This document shows positions 1 through 7,801 of a DNA stretch of 33,434 nt, piece by piece. The notes beneath the pieces were generated by a model. It saw only the letters and a list, made by a program, of their open reading frames with translations, was not told where the DNA came from and did no database searches. The DNA is taken from positions 1-33,434 of the IMG/VR virus record IMGVR_UViG_3300035670_000806; one strand, written 5' to 3'. The position numbers and the translations under genes were made by a program. Position 1 is the first letter of the stretch. Each line of letters opens with the position of its first letter. This stretch comes from a virus.

Positions 1-355
1 CTTTGCGCGGGGAGAAGAATGTAATTCGTTTCGCATTCATCTTGACAGCGCACTCCTTGATGAACTCGATCCCGTTTTCGAACACACAGAAGTCGCGTGC
101 TTCCGAATACGTCAGCCAGATATGCAACACTGGCCCATCAAAACTCTGCGTGGGGGTTAGGACGAGGAATCCGGCATACTCGCCATCAACAGTCCCGATA
201 TGAAACGTCGAATGGCCTTGTTTGCAGGACATATACACGTCTTCTTCCCGCCACGAATCATTCGACTTTGCTCTCACCGCAGCAAGACCCGGCTTAACCT
301 GATCCCAGACCGTTCCTAGGTCTGTTGGCGGGATGAACTTGAAGTCTAAGTTCAT
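1..355 (-). CDS. GNAT-like phage protein, 3' end cut by window edge
   Basis: An open frame starts at an ATG at 353-355 and runs off the left edge without a stop (118 codons visible). The protein begins MNLDFKFIPPTDLG and continues with a pattern of short beta strands and helices (HSTFHIGTVDGEYAGFLVL, then GIEFIKECAVKMNAKRITFF) that resembles the GNAT acyltransferase fold. Small GNAT-like proteins are common beside phage tail genes. It lies 2 nt after the stop of the preceding gene in the same minus-strand operon. No strong Shine-Dalgarno precedes it. Acceptor and substrate are unknown, and the fold call rests on sequence feel only. Confidence 0.6.
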   Translation of the reverse strand, partial: MNLDFKFIPPTDLGTVWDQVKPGLAAVRAKSNDSWREEDVYMSCKQGHSTFHIGTVDGEYAGFLVLTPTQSFDGPVLHIWLTYSEARDFCVFENGIEFIKECAVKMNAKRITFFSPRK

Positions 356-357
356 GC

Positions 358-600
358 TTAATGTACCACACAAACCGTATCAGGGTCACCACCTGTACGG
401 TAAAAGTCACCAGCAACCAGCCCCCCGGCAACAGCCGCCGCGTTGTTCGCATAGACCGGCAGGTTGGGGTTCTGGATCAGTTCATTGACGACACGTCTGT
501 AAAGCCCGAACAGTTCGTTCAGTTTGACGTTCAGCCGACGTTCATAAGACCCCATTGGGGCTTCGGACACCGGCAGGTTGGACTGAGGCAGCTTATTCAC
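358..600 (-). CDS. conserved small phage protein of the tail region (80 aa)
   Basis: The frame starts most plausibly at a GTG at 598-600, just upstream of the stop of the tail-hub gene (593-595), with GAGG 9 nt upstream. A longer upstream ATG at 651 would overlap the tail gene far more. The protein has an amphipathic helix around residues 15-45 (SYERRLNVKLNELFGLYRR) and a distinctive C-terminus (AGGLVAGDFYRTG ending in DPDTVCVVH). I recognise this C-terminal pattern from environmental phage proteins, but no function is known to me. The short helix plus exposed C-terminal motif would suit a small virion or tail-attachment component; that is inference. Confidence 0.75.
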   Translation of the reverse strand: MNKLPQSNLPVSEAPMGSYERRLNVKLNELFGLYRRVVNELIQNPNLPVYANNAAAVAGGLVAGDFYRTGGDPDTVCVVH

Positions 601-2056
601 TCCCGACCACCTCAGTTGTAACGTCGATGGCACCAAACTCCCCGCCACCAAGCCCGACGAACTGCAAGCGATGCCACCGGGCAGCGCGTAGTACGTCGAA
701 CGATCCGTTGCTGACCGTGTAGTTCGTTGTCACGTCTGTTGTGAGCGCCTGCCCCTGCACCATGCGGTAGTAGTTCGTCATCGTGGCAGAGGTGGGTGCA
801 GTGAGGAATCTAGGCCTCGATTTGGTCAGCAGCAGCACTTCGTTCTCGCTACCGAAGTCGTTGGTCGTAATCGACCACCCGCCCCCAGCGCCTGTCAGCG
901 TGAATGTGAAGTTGCCTGTACCAATGAATGCCGGTACGGGGCTTCCGGCAGTCAGCAGGGGTGAGTCAAACGTGATGCCTGTATCCATGCCGCCAAACGT
1001 GTTGGCCGCAGCGAACGAGCTGTCAAATGTCAGGCCTGCCGAGACGTAATCGACAACCTCTTGGATCGTGCGGTCATCCACGCCCCACTTATTGACGCGG
1101 TAGTTATACACCAAGCACTTGTCCAGCGTCCCTGCGCTGCCGCGAGACGGGTAGAAGAAATACACGTTCGATGCCTGCCGATCGTGCAGCGTCTTGATCC
1201 GGTAAGCATACTCCACGTACAGATCGCTCAACCACCAGTCTTTCAGCGGGTTGCCGATCGGTACGGGACGCGAGCCATCGAACATATAGAAGTTGTCATA
1301 CCCGACAAATACGTGCGCTGTACCGATATTGACGATGCCCGCCTGCGATACGCAGCCGATCTCACCGGGGATTTCCTGAATGTCCCAAACCGCAGGAGCG
1401 CCGACATATGATGCGATGTACATGGCGCGGTCTTTGTAGAACACGATGCCATCACCGAGTCGCTTCATCGCAGTAATACGCCCCGGCGCAGAGGTCAGTG
1501 TGCCGGACACGCACTGCGTATCAACGTCAGGCGTCCAGTCGTCGTATGTCCCGATGGCGGAACACCACCAACGGTTCGGGCTATCACCGAAACTTGCATC
1601 GTCTGTATCCGCAAGGAAAACGAACTGATTGACTGTTTCAACCAGTTTGGCTTTCGGTGCGCCTGCCACATCTGCAAAGTCGCCTGTCAGCGAATACTGA
1701 AGCGTGTCAGCCTTGTTGGTCGCCAAGGACACGTTGCCAAACTGGGCAAACGACCAGCGTGTGTCCCCCGCAGCAGCGTAGTCTCCGCCAACAGCCCGCG
1801 AAACATCTGTCCAAGTCGTACCTGTCGATTCGTACAGTTTCGTCGCCGTACCAGCGATGTAGCGCGTCGAATTGTCCAACTTACGCATCACCGCAGCCCC
1901 GAAGCACTCAGAGGCAAGTGCATCAAGCCCCGCATTGACGGCGGTAGGCGCAGCCTTATATCCGCGCAGGGACGGAACAAGCGTACTCATCTCAACAGCC
2001 ACGCCAACTACAGTGAAGTCGGCATCAGGGGCGAATTGATCGAGTTTGACGAGCAT
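593..2056 (-). CDS. putative tail hub/nozzle protein, P22 gp10-like beta-propeller
   Basis: A 487-residue protein rich in repeated short beta strands, with turns such as WTDVSRAVGGDY, NVSLATNKADTLQYS, GDGIVFYKDRAMYIAS and VFVGYDNFYMFDG. This resembles the P22 gp10 (packaged DNA stabilisation/tail nozzle) family, whose members are beta-propellers of similar length. In that family the protein joins the adaptor ring to the distal tail. The gene directly follows the adaptor gene (ATGA overlap at 2054-2058), matching the P22-type order. An AGGTGG-like site precedes the ATG. The last ~130 residues are Gly/Thr-rich and may form a separate beta domain. The family call is from pattern and position and is fairly secure at the level of tail structural protein. 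Confidence 0.65.
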   Translation of the reverse strand: MLVKLDQFAPDADFTVVGVAVEMSTLVPSLRGYKAAPTAVNAGLDALASECFGAAVMRKLDNSTRYIAGTATKLYESTGTTWTDVSRAVGGDYAAAGDTRWSFAQFGNVSLATNKADTLQYSLTGDFADVAGAPKAKLVETVNQFVFLADTDDASFGDSPNRWWCSAIGTYDDWTPDVDTQCVSGTLTSAPGRITAMKRLGDGIVFYKDRAMYIASYVGAPAVWDIQEIPGEIGCVSQAGIVNIGTAHVFVGYDNFYMFDGSRPVPIGNPLKDWWLSDLYVEYAYRIKTLHDRQASNVYFFYPSRGSAGTLDKCLVYNYRVNKWGVDDRTIQEVVDYVSAGLTFDSSFAAANTFGGMDTGITFDSPLLTAGSPVPAFIGTGNFTFTLTGAGGGWSITTNDFGSENEVLLLTKSRPRFLTAPTSATMTNYYRMVQGQALTTDVTTNYTVSNGSFDVLRAARWHRLQFVGLGGGEFGAIDVTTEVVGSE

Positions 2057-2661
2057 CAGACCACCTTAACAGACATACCGGCACCAGACCCGTATTCCTC
2101 TGAGTCTTGGTTGTAAATCTGCGCCTTGATGTCGGCGTACTTGGTTTCCCAGAGGGCCACACGGGGGTCGTCTTTCATGTACGGGGCGGCTTCGCACAGC
2201 GCAGCGAACAGGTAAAGGTCCGGGTTGGCGAGGAACAGCGTGTTGTCTGTTGATTGAACAGACGTAGGTTTAGCATAGTATATGCCCTTGACCGTATAGT
2301 TTGAGTTCGGATACGGGCCGAAGATGAAGTTGGTTCCCTCACGGGCGATCATCACAGGCTTTGCGTCGGGAGAGCGTAGCGGATACTGTTCGTAAATCTG
2401 AGACGCAGACGCGCGGTCCAGTTTGCTTGTCGGTGCAGCGTCGATGTAGGCAAACTTCAGGTCAAGGTAGTCAGCAGGGACAGCCAACACGCCGGAAGCA
2501 ATCGTGCCATTCAGCGCGGTTTCCATGTCACGTGAGCGAACTTCACGGAAGATACGCAGCTCGCCCATCCGAATGAAGTCGGGGATGATCGTCGTCAGGT
2601 CGCTACGATGGACCCAGTTAGCGACAGCAGTTTGAAGTTCGGCGTAGGTGGATATGCTCAT
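2056..2661 (-). CDS. head-tail adaptor-like protein
   Basis: The start used is the ATG at 2659-2661 (MSISTYAELQTAVANW), because GGAG lies 5 nt upstream; an in-frame start 7 codons earlier lacks such a site. The 201-residue protein opens with helices (TYAELQTAVANWVHR, IPDFIRMGELRIFREVR), then a beta stretch (VPADYLDLKFAYI, TNFIFGPYPNSNYTVKGIYY) and a terminal helical part. This is the usual make-up of phage adaptor proteins placed between the capsid and tail-hub genes. It would close the portal and attach the tail. Its stop overlaps the ATG of the next gene. It could instead be another small tail-tube protein. Confidence 0.65.
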   Translation of the reverse strand: MSISTYAELQTAVANWVHRSDLTTIIPDFIRMGELRIFREVRSRDMETALNGTIASGVLAVPADYLDLKFAYIDAAPTSKLDRASASQIYEQYPLRSPDAKPVMIAREGTNFIFGPYPNSNYTVKGIYYAKPTSVQSTDNTLFLANPDLYLFAALCEAAPYMKDDPRVALWETKYADIKAQIYNQDSEEYGSGAGMSVKVV

Positions 2662-2725
2662 ATTCGCTCCGTACAGTCGCAAGTGCGAACGAGCTTGCTT
2701 GCCAAGCTACTTTATACAGCACTTG

Positions 2726-3229
2726 CTATTTTGCGTCAAGTACGACAAAGAACCCGTTGTCCATCTCTTGAAGGATACGCAGCCTGAACCGTTCCTCAAA
2801 CTTCGGCATCCACCAGTCCGCCGGTTGTTGCGTAAGGTGGGCGTTTCTACCGTCAGAAAGCACTTTGACGGCTGGCTTCGTATGCACAGTGAAGACGCCT
2901 ACCTTCTTGGTCAGCCGCTTCAGATCGTCCAGCACTGCATCGAGGTATTCAGGTTCGATGTGCTCCAACACATCAATGCAGGCTACCACGTCATGCGGAT
3001 CGGGCGTACCTGCTATCTCAGGAATGCTTGGGTCGTAAGCATGGTACTCACACGGTTGCGTCAGGCAACCTTTCAACCGCTGCTTGCCCGCCCCGTAATC
3101 CAGCAGGTCAGTCAGGCCGCTGAGTCGAAGCACCTGATCGACTAGCGGGGCGTAATAGGTGGAGGCCACCCCGTAGTTCGGGTTACGGTGCAGCATCTCC
3201 TGTTCTGCTCGATAAGCCTCAGAAATCAT
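2726..3229 (-). CDS. class I SAM-dependent methyltransferase
   Basis: A 167-residue protein with a Rossmann methyltransferase core: SAM-binding motif I LLDYGAGK (residues 42-49), the second-strand acidic end YDP (about 65-67), and a motif IV-like strand CIDVLEHIEPE (84-94). Such proteins methylate small molecules, sugars or proteins; no DNA-methylase DPPY/NPPY motif is present. The ATG at 3229 overlaps the stop of a 13-codon mini-ORF (ATGA); a TTG at 3260-3262 is a possible longer start. It sits directly after a TPR-glycosyltransferase, so a role in modifying a virion-linked or surface glycan is reasonable. That role is inference. Confidence 0.8.
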   Translation of the reverse strand: MISEAYRAEQEMLHRNPNYGVASTYYAPLVDQVLRLSGLTDLLDYGAGKQRLKGCLTQPCEYHAYDPSIPEIAGTPDPHDVVACIDVLEHIEPEYLDAVLDDLKRLTKKVGVFTVHTKPAVKVLSDGRNAHLTQQPADWWMPKFEERFRLRILQEMDNGFFVVLDAK

Positions 3230-3267
3230 TTCTTCGGCGGCTTCTTGCCTTTGGATTTGCAAGCCAT
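3226..3267 (-). CDS. 13-residue basic mini-ORF between two modification genes
   Basis: ATG at 3265-3267 follows GGAG by 5 nt and encodes MACKSKGKKPPKK, then TGA at 3226-3228. Its start shares one base with the stop of the upstream TPR-glycosyltransferase (TGATG), and its stop overlaps the ATG of the methyltransferase (ATGA). It is far too short for usual gene calling but has a better ribosome binding site than the methyltransferase itself. It may serve mainly to carry ribosomes from one gene to the next, or be a very short basic peptide. Coding status is uncertain. Confidence 0.4.
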   Translation of the reverse strand: MACKSKGKKPPKK

Positions 3268-4598
3268 CACAGCTCCTTCACGACTTGGTTGATGACATCC
3301 GACCAACTACGCTCACCCTGCATGATAAGCCTCATTGATCGGCCCCACGGATAGTAGTGATAAGCATACCGCCATTGGTGGTACGTCGGCACCAAACACC
3401 ATGTCTTCACACCGAGTCCGACAGCGCAGTGCTGCGCGGTGGTCGGCGTACCCAGAACCATATCACAAGCCGCGATCAGTGCAGCCTGATCGTCGTAATC
3501 CTCAGACTTCGCTGCGAACGGGAACTCGGCGATACGCGGGTCTTTCACGTTGTCCTTGTAGTCAAGACTGACGAAACGAACGCCTTTCATCGACAACAGC
3601 GGCTCCAAGTCCTCAACAGCCAAGGTGCGCCCTCGCTCGTTATTCGCCTTGACACCCCCATGCGTTGTCAGGCCGATCACTTTCACGTCGCCCCATGACT
3701 TGAACAGCGATTTCCACATCAGCACCCGCTCAGGGTCAGCGTCCAAGTACGGCGTACCGGGGAAGTCGGCATCATTCAGTCGGAAGAACTCGGGCAATCC
3801 GCCGATCGGGCATCTGGCTGTTGGATCAGCGGACAAGACCCATTCCGGCTGTTCTTCCCGCCGCGTCCCATGCACTTCAGCAGTAGGAAAAGACCGTTTG
3901 AACAGATTCTCAAGTTTGGGGTCGCAGTCGATCCACACCTTCTCCGACACTCGGATTGCATCATCAACGCATGAAGCAAAGAGGATTTCATCTCCGAGGC
4001 CTTGTTCTCCGTAGATAACGAGTCGCTTGCCTGCGCTGCCGTCCCATCTGGATTCGTCGCCATACGTCCATTCCTTGCGAAACTTGCCTCCGAGGGACTT
4101 AGCCCACTGCTTCCAGCCATCTGCCCACTTACCCTTTGCGAGGTAGCAATGCGACAGATTGAGCTGCGAGTTGAGATCAGTAGGGTCGCACTCAAGGGCC
4201 ATCTTCGCTGCTTTTTCGGCGCTCTCCCAATCGGAGGTTTGAACCAGCGTGGCAGCGGCATTGGAGTACGCCATCGCGTAATCGGGTTTGATTTCGACAG
4301 ACTTCCAGAAGCAATTGATCGCTTCCTTGGTCATGTTCAGCTCATGCGCTGCGCGGCCCAACGAAGTCCAGATGGCGTGGTTGTTCGGTGCTTCTTGCAG
4401 CGCCCTACGGAACATCTGATATGCAAACGCTTCCTTGCCAGAGGTCAGCCAGATGTAGCCGAGAAAATGCAACGTAGCAGCATCGTTGGGGTGTTCTTCC
4501 AAGACACGGTAGATGACCGGCAGAGCGTTCTCGTAGTCATCATGCTGAATAAGATCGTGGATTGCCAGTTGGCACTTCTTCAGTTCTTCTGGGCTCAT
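3267..4598 (-). CDS. TPR-repeat protein with GT9/GT41-like glycosyltransferase domain
   Basis: The start at 4596-4598 (MSPEELKKCQ) overlaps the upstream stop (ATGA) and has GAGG 5 nt away. The 443-residue protein has about four TPR units in residues 10-165 (for example AATLHFLGYIWLTSGKEAFA, AIWTSLGRAAHELNMTKEAI, NSQLNLSHCYLAKGKWADG). A C-terminal Rossmann-type domain follows, containing YGEQGLGDEILFASC and a late VLGTPTTAQHCAVGLG segment, as in TPR-linked family 9/41-like transferases. Known relatives transfer sugars to proteins or glycans. Its place among virion genes suggests glycosylation of a phage structural protein or of a host surface component. The acceptor is unknown. Confidence 0.8.
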   Translation of the reverse strand: MSPEELKKCQLAIHDLIQHDDYENALPVIYRVLEEHPNDAATLHFLGYIWLTSGKEAFAYQMFRRALQEAPNNHAIWTSLGRAAHELNMTKEAINCFWKSVEIKPDYAMAYSNAAATLVQTSDWESAEKAAKMALECDPTDLNSQLNLSHCYLAKGKWADGWKQWAKSLGGKFRKEWTYGDESRWDGSAGKRLVIYGEQGLGDEILFASCVDDAIRVSEKVWIDCDPKLENLFKRSFPTAEVHGTRREEQPEWVLSADPTARCPIGGLPEFFRLNDADFPGTPYLDADPERVLMWKSLFKSWGDVKVIGLTTHGGVKANNERGRTLAVEDLEPLLSMKGVRFVSLDYKDNVKDPRIAEFPFAAKSEDYDDQAALIAACDMVLGTPTTAQHCAVGLGVKTWCLVPTYHQWRYAYHYYPWGRSMRLIMQGERSWSDVINQVVKEL

Positions 4599-4921
4599 CC
4601 GACCCTCGCAACAGTCGTTTTGCAAAAAGGATAGTTTTGTTCAATCTCTCGGACGATCTCTTTCGTCTGATCGCGGTTGTAGATGTCGAGGCCTTTCTTT
4701 CGCAATTCGATTTCTACGATGGCCGGAATCGTAGCGTAGTGGGCAAATTCTTCCTTGACCCCCTTCTTCCAATACTCAGGGTCGTCACGTCTGCGCTTCA
4801 TCTCATCAAGAAAACCTGAAACATCCTGAACAGATGTGATGCTGTGCTTGTCAGTCACCGGATCGTAATCGTAAAATTGTACGACGCCCGTGAGTGGGTC
4901 GTGATCGAAGTAAATTGCCAT
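4595..4921 (-). CDS. conserved phage protein of unknown function (108 aa)
   Basis: ATG at 4919-4921 with GGAGG 4 nt upstream. The 108-residue protein begins MAIYFDHDPLTGVVQFYDYD and has a helical charged C-terminal half (DPEYWKKGVKEEFAHYATIP, IELRKKGLDIYNRD). I recognise it as a protein found near capsid genes in environmental phages, but not by function. It lies immediately downstream of the capsid terminator, so its transcription depends on read-through or an unseen promoter. Its stop overlaps the next ATG. Confidence 0.8.
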   Translation of the reverse strand: MAIYFDHDPLTGVVQFYDYDPVTDKHSITSVQDVSGFLDEMKRRRDDPEYWKKGVKEEFAHYATIPAIVEIELRKKGLDIYNRDQTKEIVREIEQNYPFCKTTVARVG

Positions 4922-4933
4922 TAGTCCTCCAAG

Positions 4934-4960
4934 AAAAAGGGGGCAGGTTTCCCCGCCCCC
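4934..4960 (-). terminator. intrinsic terminator after the capsid gene
   Basis: On the minus strand a 9-bp GC-rich stem (GGGGGCGGG pairing with CCTGCCCCC, one G-U pair) closes a GAAA tetraloop and is followed by TTTTTC. It lies about 50 nt after the capsid stop. It would end most capsid transcripts while allowing partial read-through into the tail genes. Confidence 0.85.
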
Positions 4961-5009
4961 CTAATGTTACATCAGGTTACGATTACACTCCAACGTCAAG
5001 CTCAATCAC

Positions 5010-5966
5010 CTAGATTCCTACGTTTTGGATCTTTGCATGAGCATCCGGGTTCTGAACCACCAGAGCGTACTCGGTCGTCATCAGCCACTTGGTCGAATCG
5101 CCCGTCTTAGCCAGTTCGGTCTTCTCCATCGGACGGAGAGTAGCCATACCAACGTAGTCGGGGTCAATACACAGAACCGCTTGATCGCGCATAAAGCGAT
5201 CCAGTTTGACCGTGTGGTTGCCGAAGTCACTGACGTACATATCAGCAGCGCCGGTGATGATGGCTTGCGAGGAGCCCTTGATCTCGTTGTACTTCGTGGC
5301 GATGCCAGAGAAGCCAGCAAAACGCGACTTGTTGGTAGCCGACATGAGGATCATGCGGGGATCACCACCATCAACCCAAGCAGCTTGCAGGGCGCTCTTG
5401 AGGTCAGCTTCGATAAAGGTCACTTGCGTACCATCGGTCGGAGCAGCGACGGTGCCGCCAGAGAAGCCGGGGGTCGTACCAGCGGTAGAACCAGTCGCCA
5501 GAATGCGGTTGCCACTGATCCACGACTCGATAGAGGCGGTGGAACGAGCGGTGCCAGCACCACCAGCAGACGAGGCTTGGTTACGGACCAGAGCGTACTC
5601 CATGTCGCGCTTCAGTTCCTTACCCGCTTTCATCAACTGGTAAGCGACTTCCGACTTACGACCGTACTTGCGAACGACATCGTAGGTGTTGGAAATCTGA
5701 ACGGTCTTGGAGCTGATCTGGCAGTAGTTGCCGAGAACAGTCGTCGGGGTAAGCGTGGCGAACGAGGCGTCATCACCTTCGATCTTGGCGTTGGTAGCAG
5801 CAGCGGCCAGCGCGTCGGTCTGCCACTGATGGTAGGTCTGACCAGCCTTGGTGCGCTTGCACATGCTGACGAACGGGGTGTCCTCCGGCGAGATGTCGAA
5901 GATGATATTCTCGAAGTCTTCGGCGATACCAGCGCCGGTATAGGTGTTGGTTGCGGATGCGGCCAT
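5010..5966 (-). CDS. major capsid protein (DUF5309/SU10-like)
   Basis: A 318-residue protein starting MAASATNTYTGAGIAEDFEN, with GGAG 7 nt before the ATG. Features of the DUF5309 (SU10-type) capsid family are visible: the N-terminal segment DISPEDTPFVSMCKR, a central Gly/Ser/Thr-rich loop (about residues 135-185), and the conserved C-terminal run GMATLRPMEKTELAKTGDS followed by TTEYALVVQNPDAHAKI. Family members have the HK97-like fold and build the icosahedral head. The gene follows the scaffold gene by 11 nt and is followed by a strong terminator, as expected for a highly expressed capsid gene. Confidence 0.92.
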   Translation of the reverse strand: MAASATNTYTGAGIAEDFENIIFDISPEDTPFVSMCKRTKAGQTYHQWQTDALAAAATNAKIEGDDASFATLTPTTVLGNYCQISSKTVQISNTYDVVRKYGRKSEVAYQLMKAGKELKRDMEYALVRNQASSAGGAGTARSTASIESWISGNRILATGSTAGTTPGFSGGTVAAPTDGTQVTFIEADLKSALQAAWVDGGDPRMILMSATNKSRFAGFSGIATKYNEIKGSSQAIITGAADMYVSDFGNHTVKLDRFMRDQAVLCIDPDYVGMATLRPMEKTELAKTGDSTKWLMTTEYALVVQNPDAHAKIQNVGI

Positions 5967-5977
5967 AGTGTTTCTCC

Positions 5978-6946
5978 TTAAATCATGCGTTCAATGAGTT
6001 TGGCAGCATAATCAGATTTGCCTGTCTTGCGGAGGGCTTCCCTCGTCTGCTTGACTGCGGCCTGATTAGCTGTCTTGCTATCTTTTGCCCCCGGCTTCAC
6101 AGGATTGGAAGCGGCAGCGACCTTTTGTTTCATTACTGGCTGTTTGCTTTGCAGTTTTCGCCACTGGGCAGCATCATGCAAAACCTTCACCATGCGTGGA
6201 TCGGTGACTGTTGAAAGCTCAGCATCGGTGAAACCGTAGTTCTTTCCGGTGTCACGAATGTCGCGGGCTTTTTCCGGCCCCCAATCGGGAATTTCTCGTT
6301 GCAACTGTTCAAGCCCCGCCGCCGTCTGTTGCTGGATGCGTTCAGCCATGACTTGCTGCAACTGCTGCTGTTTCATCCCCAGTTGCCCTGCAAGCTCCTG
6401 ACGCTTGGTCTGGAGTTGGCTGTACTGGAAAAACAGCTTCTGTGCTTGAACTGGGTCGCTATCAGACAGCGATTGCCAATCAACACCGTTGAATGTTGCC
6501 AATTGATCGTCGATCGCCGTTACTTTGGCAATTTCTTGGATCAATGCAGATTGCATCTGAACTTGGTGCTGAAACGTCTGCTCTTGGGCCTTGAGGGCTT
6601 GAGCTACCGATTCAACTTGCTTCCGTTCTTCAGCAAGTGCCTGCGTCTTCTTCGTGTAATCATACCCTTGTTGAGCCAAAGTGACAACTTCGGTTTCATC
6701 AAGTTCAATTTCTTCGCCATTCCGCTTGATCTTCAGCTTACGGGCGGGTTCTTCTTCGGTCTGTTCTTCGTCTGTTGCCTCGTCTGTTTCTTCGGCGGCA
6801 ACGTCTTCATCAACTGTTTCCTCAGAAATTTCTTCGGCAGATTCTTCCTGCTGTTCTTCTTCATCGAGATTGGGGCGCGGTGTGTCCTCCTGCTCAACGA
6901 AAGCCATCATGCGTTCTTCGACTGACGGTGCTTGGTCGATATTCAA
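5978..6946 (-). CDS. capsid scaffolding protein
   Basis: A 322-residue protein with a very acidic N-terminus (residues about 18-70, rich in E, D and Q), a long Gln/Lys-rich helical middle (about 85-215) and a basic C-terminus ending KSDYAAKLIERMI. This acidic-helical-basic arrangement and the position directly before the capsid gene are typical of scaffolds, which bind capsid subunits through the basic C-terminus. The start is a TTG at 6944-6946: AAGGAG lies 6 nt upstream, whereas the first in-frame ATGs (residues 13-14) have no good site. The unusual start codon may tune scaffold dose. Confidence 0.85.
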   Translation of the reverse strand: MNIDQAPSVEERMMAFVEQEDTPRPNLDEEEQQEESAEEISEETVDEDVAAEETDEATDEEQTEEEPARKLKIKRNGEEIELDETEVVTLAQQGYDYTKKTQALAEERKQVESVAQALKAQEQTFQHQVQMQSALIQEIAKVTAIDDQLATFNGVDWQSLSDSDPVQAQKLFFQYSQLQTKRQELAGQLGMKQQQLQQVMAERIQQQTAAGLEQLQREIPDWGPEKARDIRDTGKNYGFTDAELSTVTDPRMVKVLHDAAQWRKLQSKQPVMKQKVAAASNPVKPGAKDSKTANQAAVKQTREALRKTGKSDYAAKLIERMI

Positions 6947-6961
6947 CTGAGTCTCCTTGGG

Positions 6962-7243
6962 TTAAAAACCTGCTGCGGCGCGAATGCGCCCGAATGTGCC
7001 ACTGTTGGCCTGCAACTTCGCCATCTTGCCTGTTACAGCAACATCCTGAATCTGTTTTTCAATCTGAGATAGCAGTTGCAGCGCAATAACGAGACGATGA
7101 TGCGTGCTTTCATCACCCAAAGCTGAATCCTGCATCGCAGTGAGAATACCGTTACGAACCTTCGTAACCGCCTCAACGTAGATCGGGTTTTCCAAAAGTC
7201 GTTCAGCTTCATCACCGCGTTTGATCTCGGTCAAGGTTTCCAT
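6962..7243 (-). CDS. conserved phage head-region protein (93 aa), unknown function
   Basis: The ATG at 7241-7243 overlaps the upstream stop (TGATG) and is preceded by GGGGG. The protein is mainly alpha helical (METLTEIKRGDEAERLLENP, HHRLVIALQLLSQIEKQIQD). Similar proteins sit between portal and scaffold genes in environmental phages. A role in head assembly is inferred from position only. It is the last gene before the scaffold, 15 nt away. Confidence 0.75.
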   Translation of the reverse strand: METLTEIKRGDEAERLLENPIYVEAVTKVRNGILTAMQDSALGDESTHHRLVIALQLLSQIEKQIQDVAVTGKMAKLQANSGTFGRIRAAAGF

Positions 7244-7632
7244 CAAGCCCCCAGAAGTAACAGGATTTCCTCATCTTCACGCTCTAACGCCTTGCGCTCC
7301 AATAGTCTTTGCCAAATACGATAGATTGTTTCATTTGTTCTGTCAATAGCCGCTTGAATGTGCTCCGTTTCTTCGTCGGGAGAATCCAACAGCTTAACAA
7401 CAGGCTGATATTGCGATTTCTTGTTCTTGCGAACCCGTTTCTTCTGAATCTTGCGGATCGCAGGTTCAGGGGTAATGGAAGCGAGGAAAGAAGCAACTTC
7501 ACTGACCGGAACACGGTATTCCTTGCCTGCGTACTCAAGTACGACAACATTCGGTATCCGTGGTTTAGCCGCGCCGCCTGCACTTCCAGCGGTTAGCGAC
7601 CGATACCAAAGCCCAAAGTAATCAAGCAGCAT
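7243..7632 (-). CDS. conserved phage head-region protein (129 aa), unknown function
   Basis: A 129-residue protein with N-terminus MLLDYFGLWYRSLTAGSAGG, a short beta segment around VVVLEYAGKEYRVPVSEV (about residues 29-46), a very basic patch (IRKIQKKRVRKNKKSQ, about 59-75) and an acidic helical tail. The ATG lies inside the 3' end of the 59-aa gene (11-nt overlap) and lacks a strong Shine-Dalgarno, so it probably depends on coupling. The basic patch could contact DNA or the scaffold; this is speculation. Confidence 0.7.
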   Translation of the reverse strand: MLLDYFGLWYRSLTAGSAGGAAKPRIPNVVVLEYAGKEYRVPVSEVASFLASITPEPAIRKIQKKRVRKNKKSQYQPVVKLLDSPDEETEHIQAAIDRTNETIYRIWQRLLERKALEREDEEILLLLGA

Positions 7633-7801
7633 TCGCTAACAAGGTGCTGATCTTTGTTTCTGTCAGAGCAATACAGAGAACTGTCCCATCAACCATATGC
7701 ACATCGTAATGATCGTCATCCTCATATACGCACTCAATGTATTCGACATTGACGTAATCGTATTTGCCCGGAACCATTGTCAGCAGTTTTGTCAGTTGCA
7801 T
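7622..7801 (-). CDS. small acidic phage protein (59 aa)
   Basis: This frame fills the gap between two recognised genes. ATG at 7799-7801 overlaps the stop of the upstream virion gene (TGATG) and has GGGGAG 8 nt upstream; TGA is at 7622-7624. The protein is MQLTKLLTMVPGKYDYVNVE followed by an acidic DDD-containing stretch and a hydrophobic C-terminus. It has no recognised relative. The good ribosome binding site, overlaps on both sides and continuous frame make it a real gene that a 60-residue cut-off would miss. Confidence 0.75.
   Translation of the reverse strand: MQLTKLLTMVPGKYDYVNVEYIECVYEDDDHYDVHMVDGTVLCIALTETKISTLLANAA

Noticed and set aside
2680-2720. Hairpin AGCTTG-GCAAG-CAAGCT between methyltransferase and adaptor genes as a terminator
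   Set aside because: The stem is only 6 bp and no T-run follows on the minus strand, so it was not listed as a terminator.
5025-5981. 318-codon open frame antisense to the capsid gene
   Set aside because: It mirrors the capsid gene almost exactly, has no ribosome binding site, and its protein has no recognisable pattern. It is the expected shadow of a codon-biased gene.
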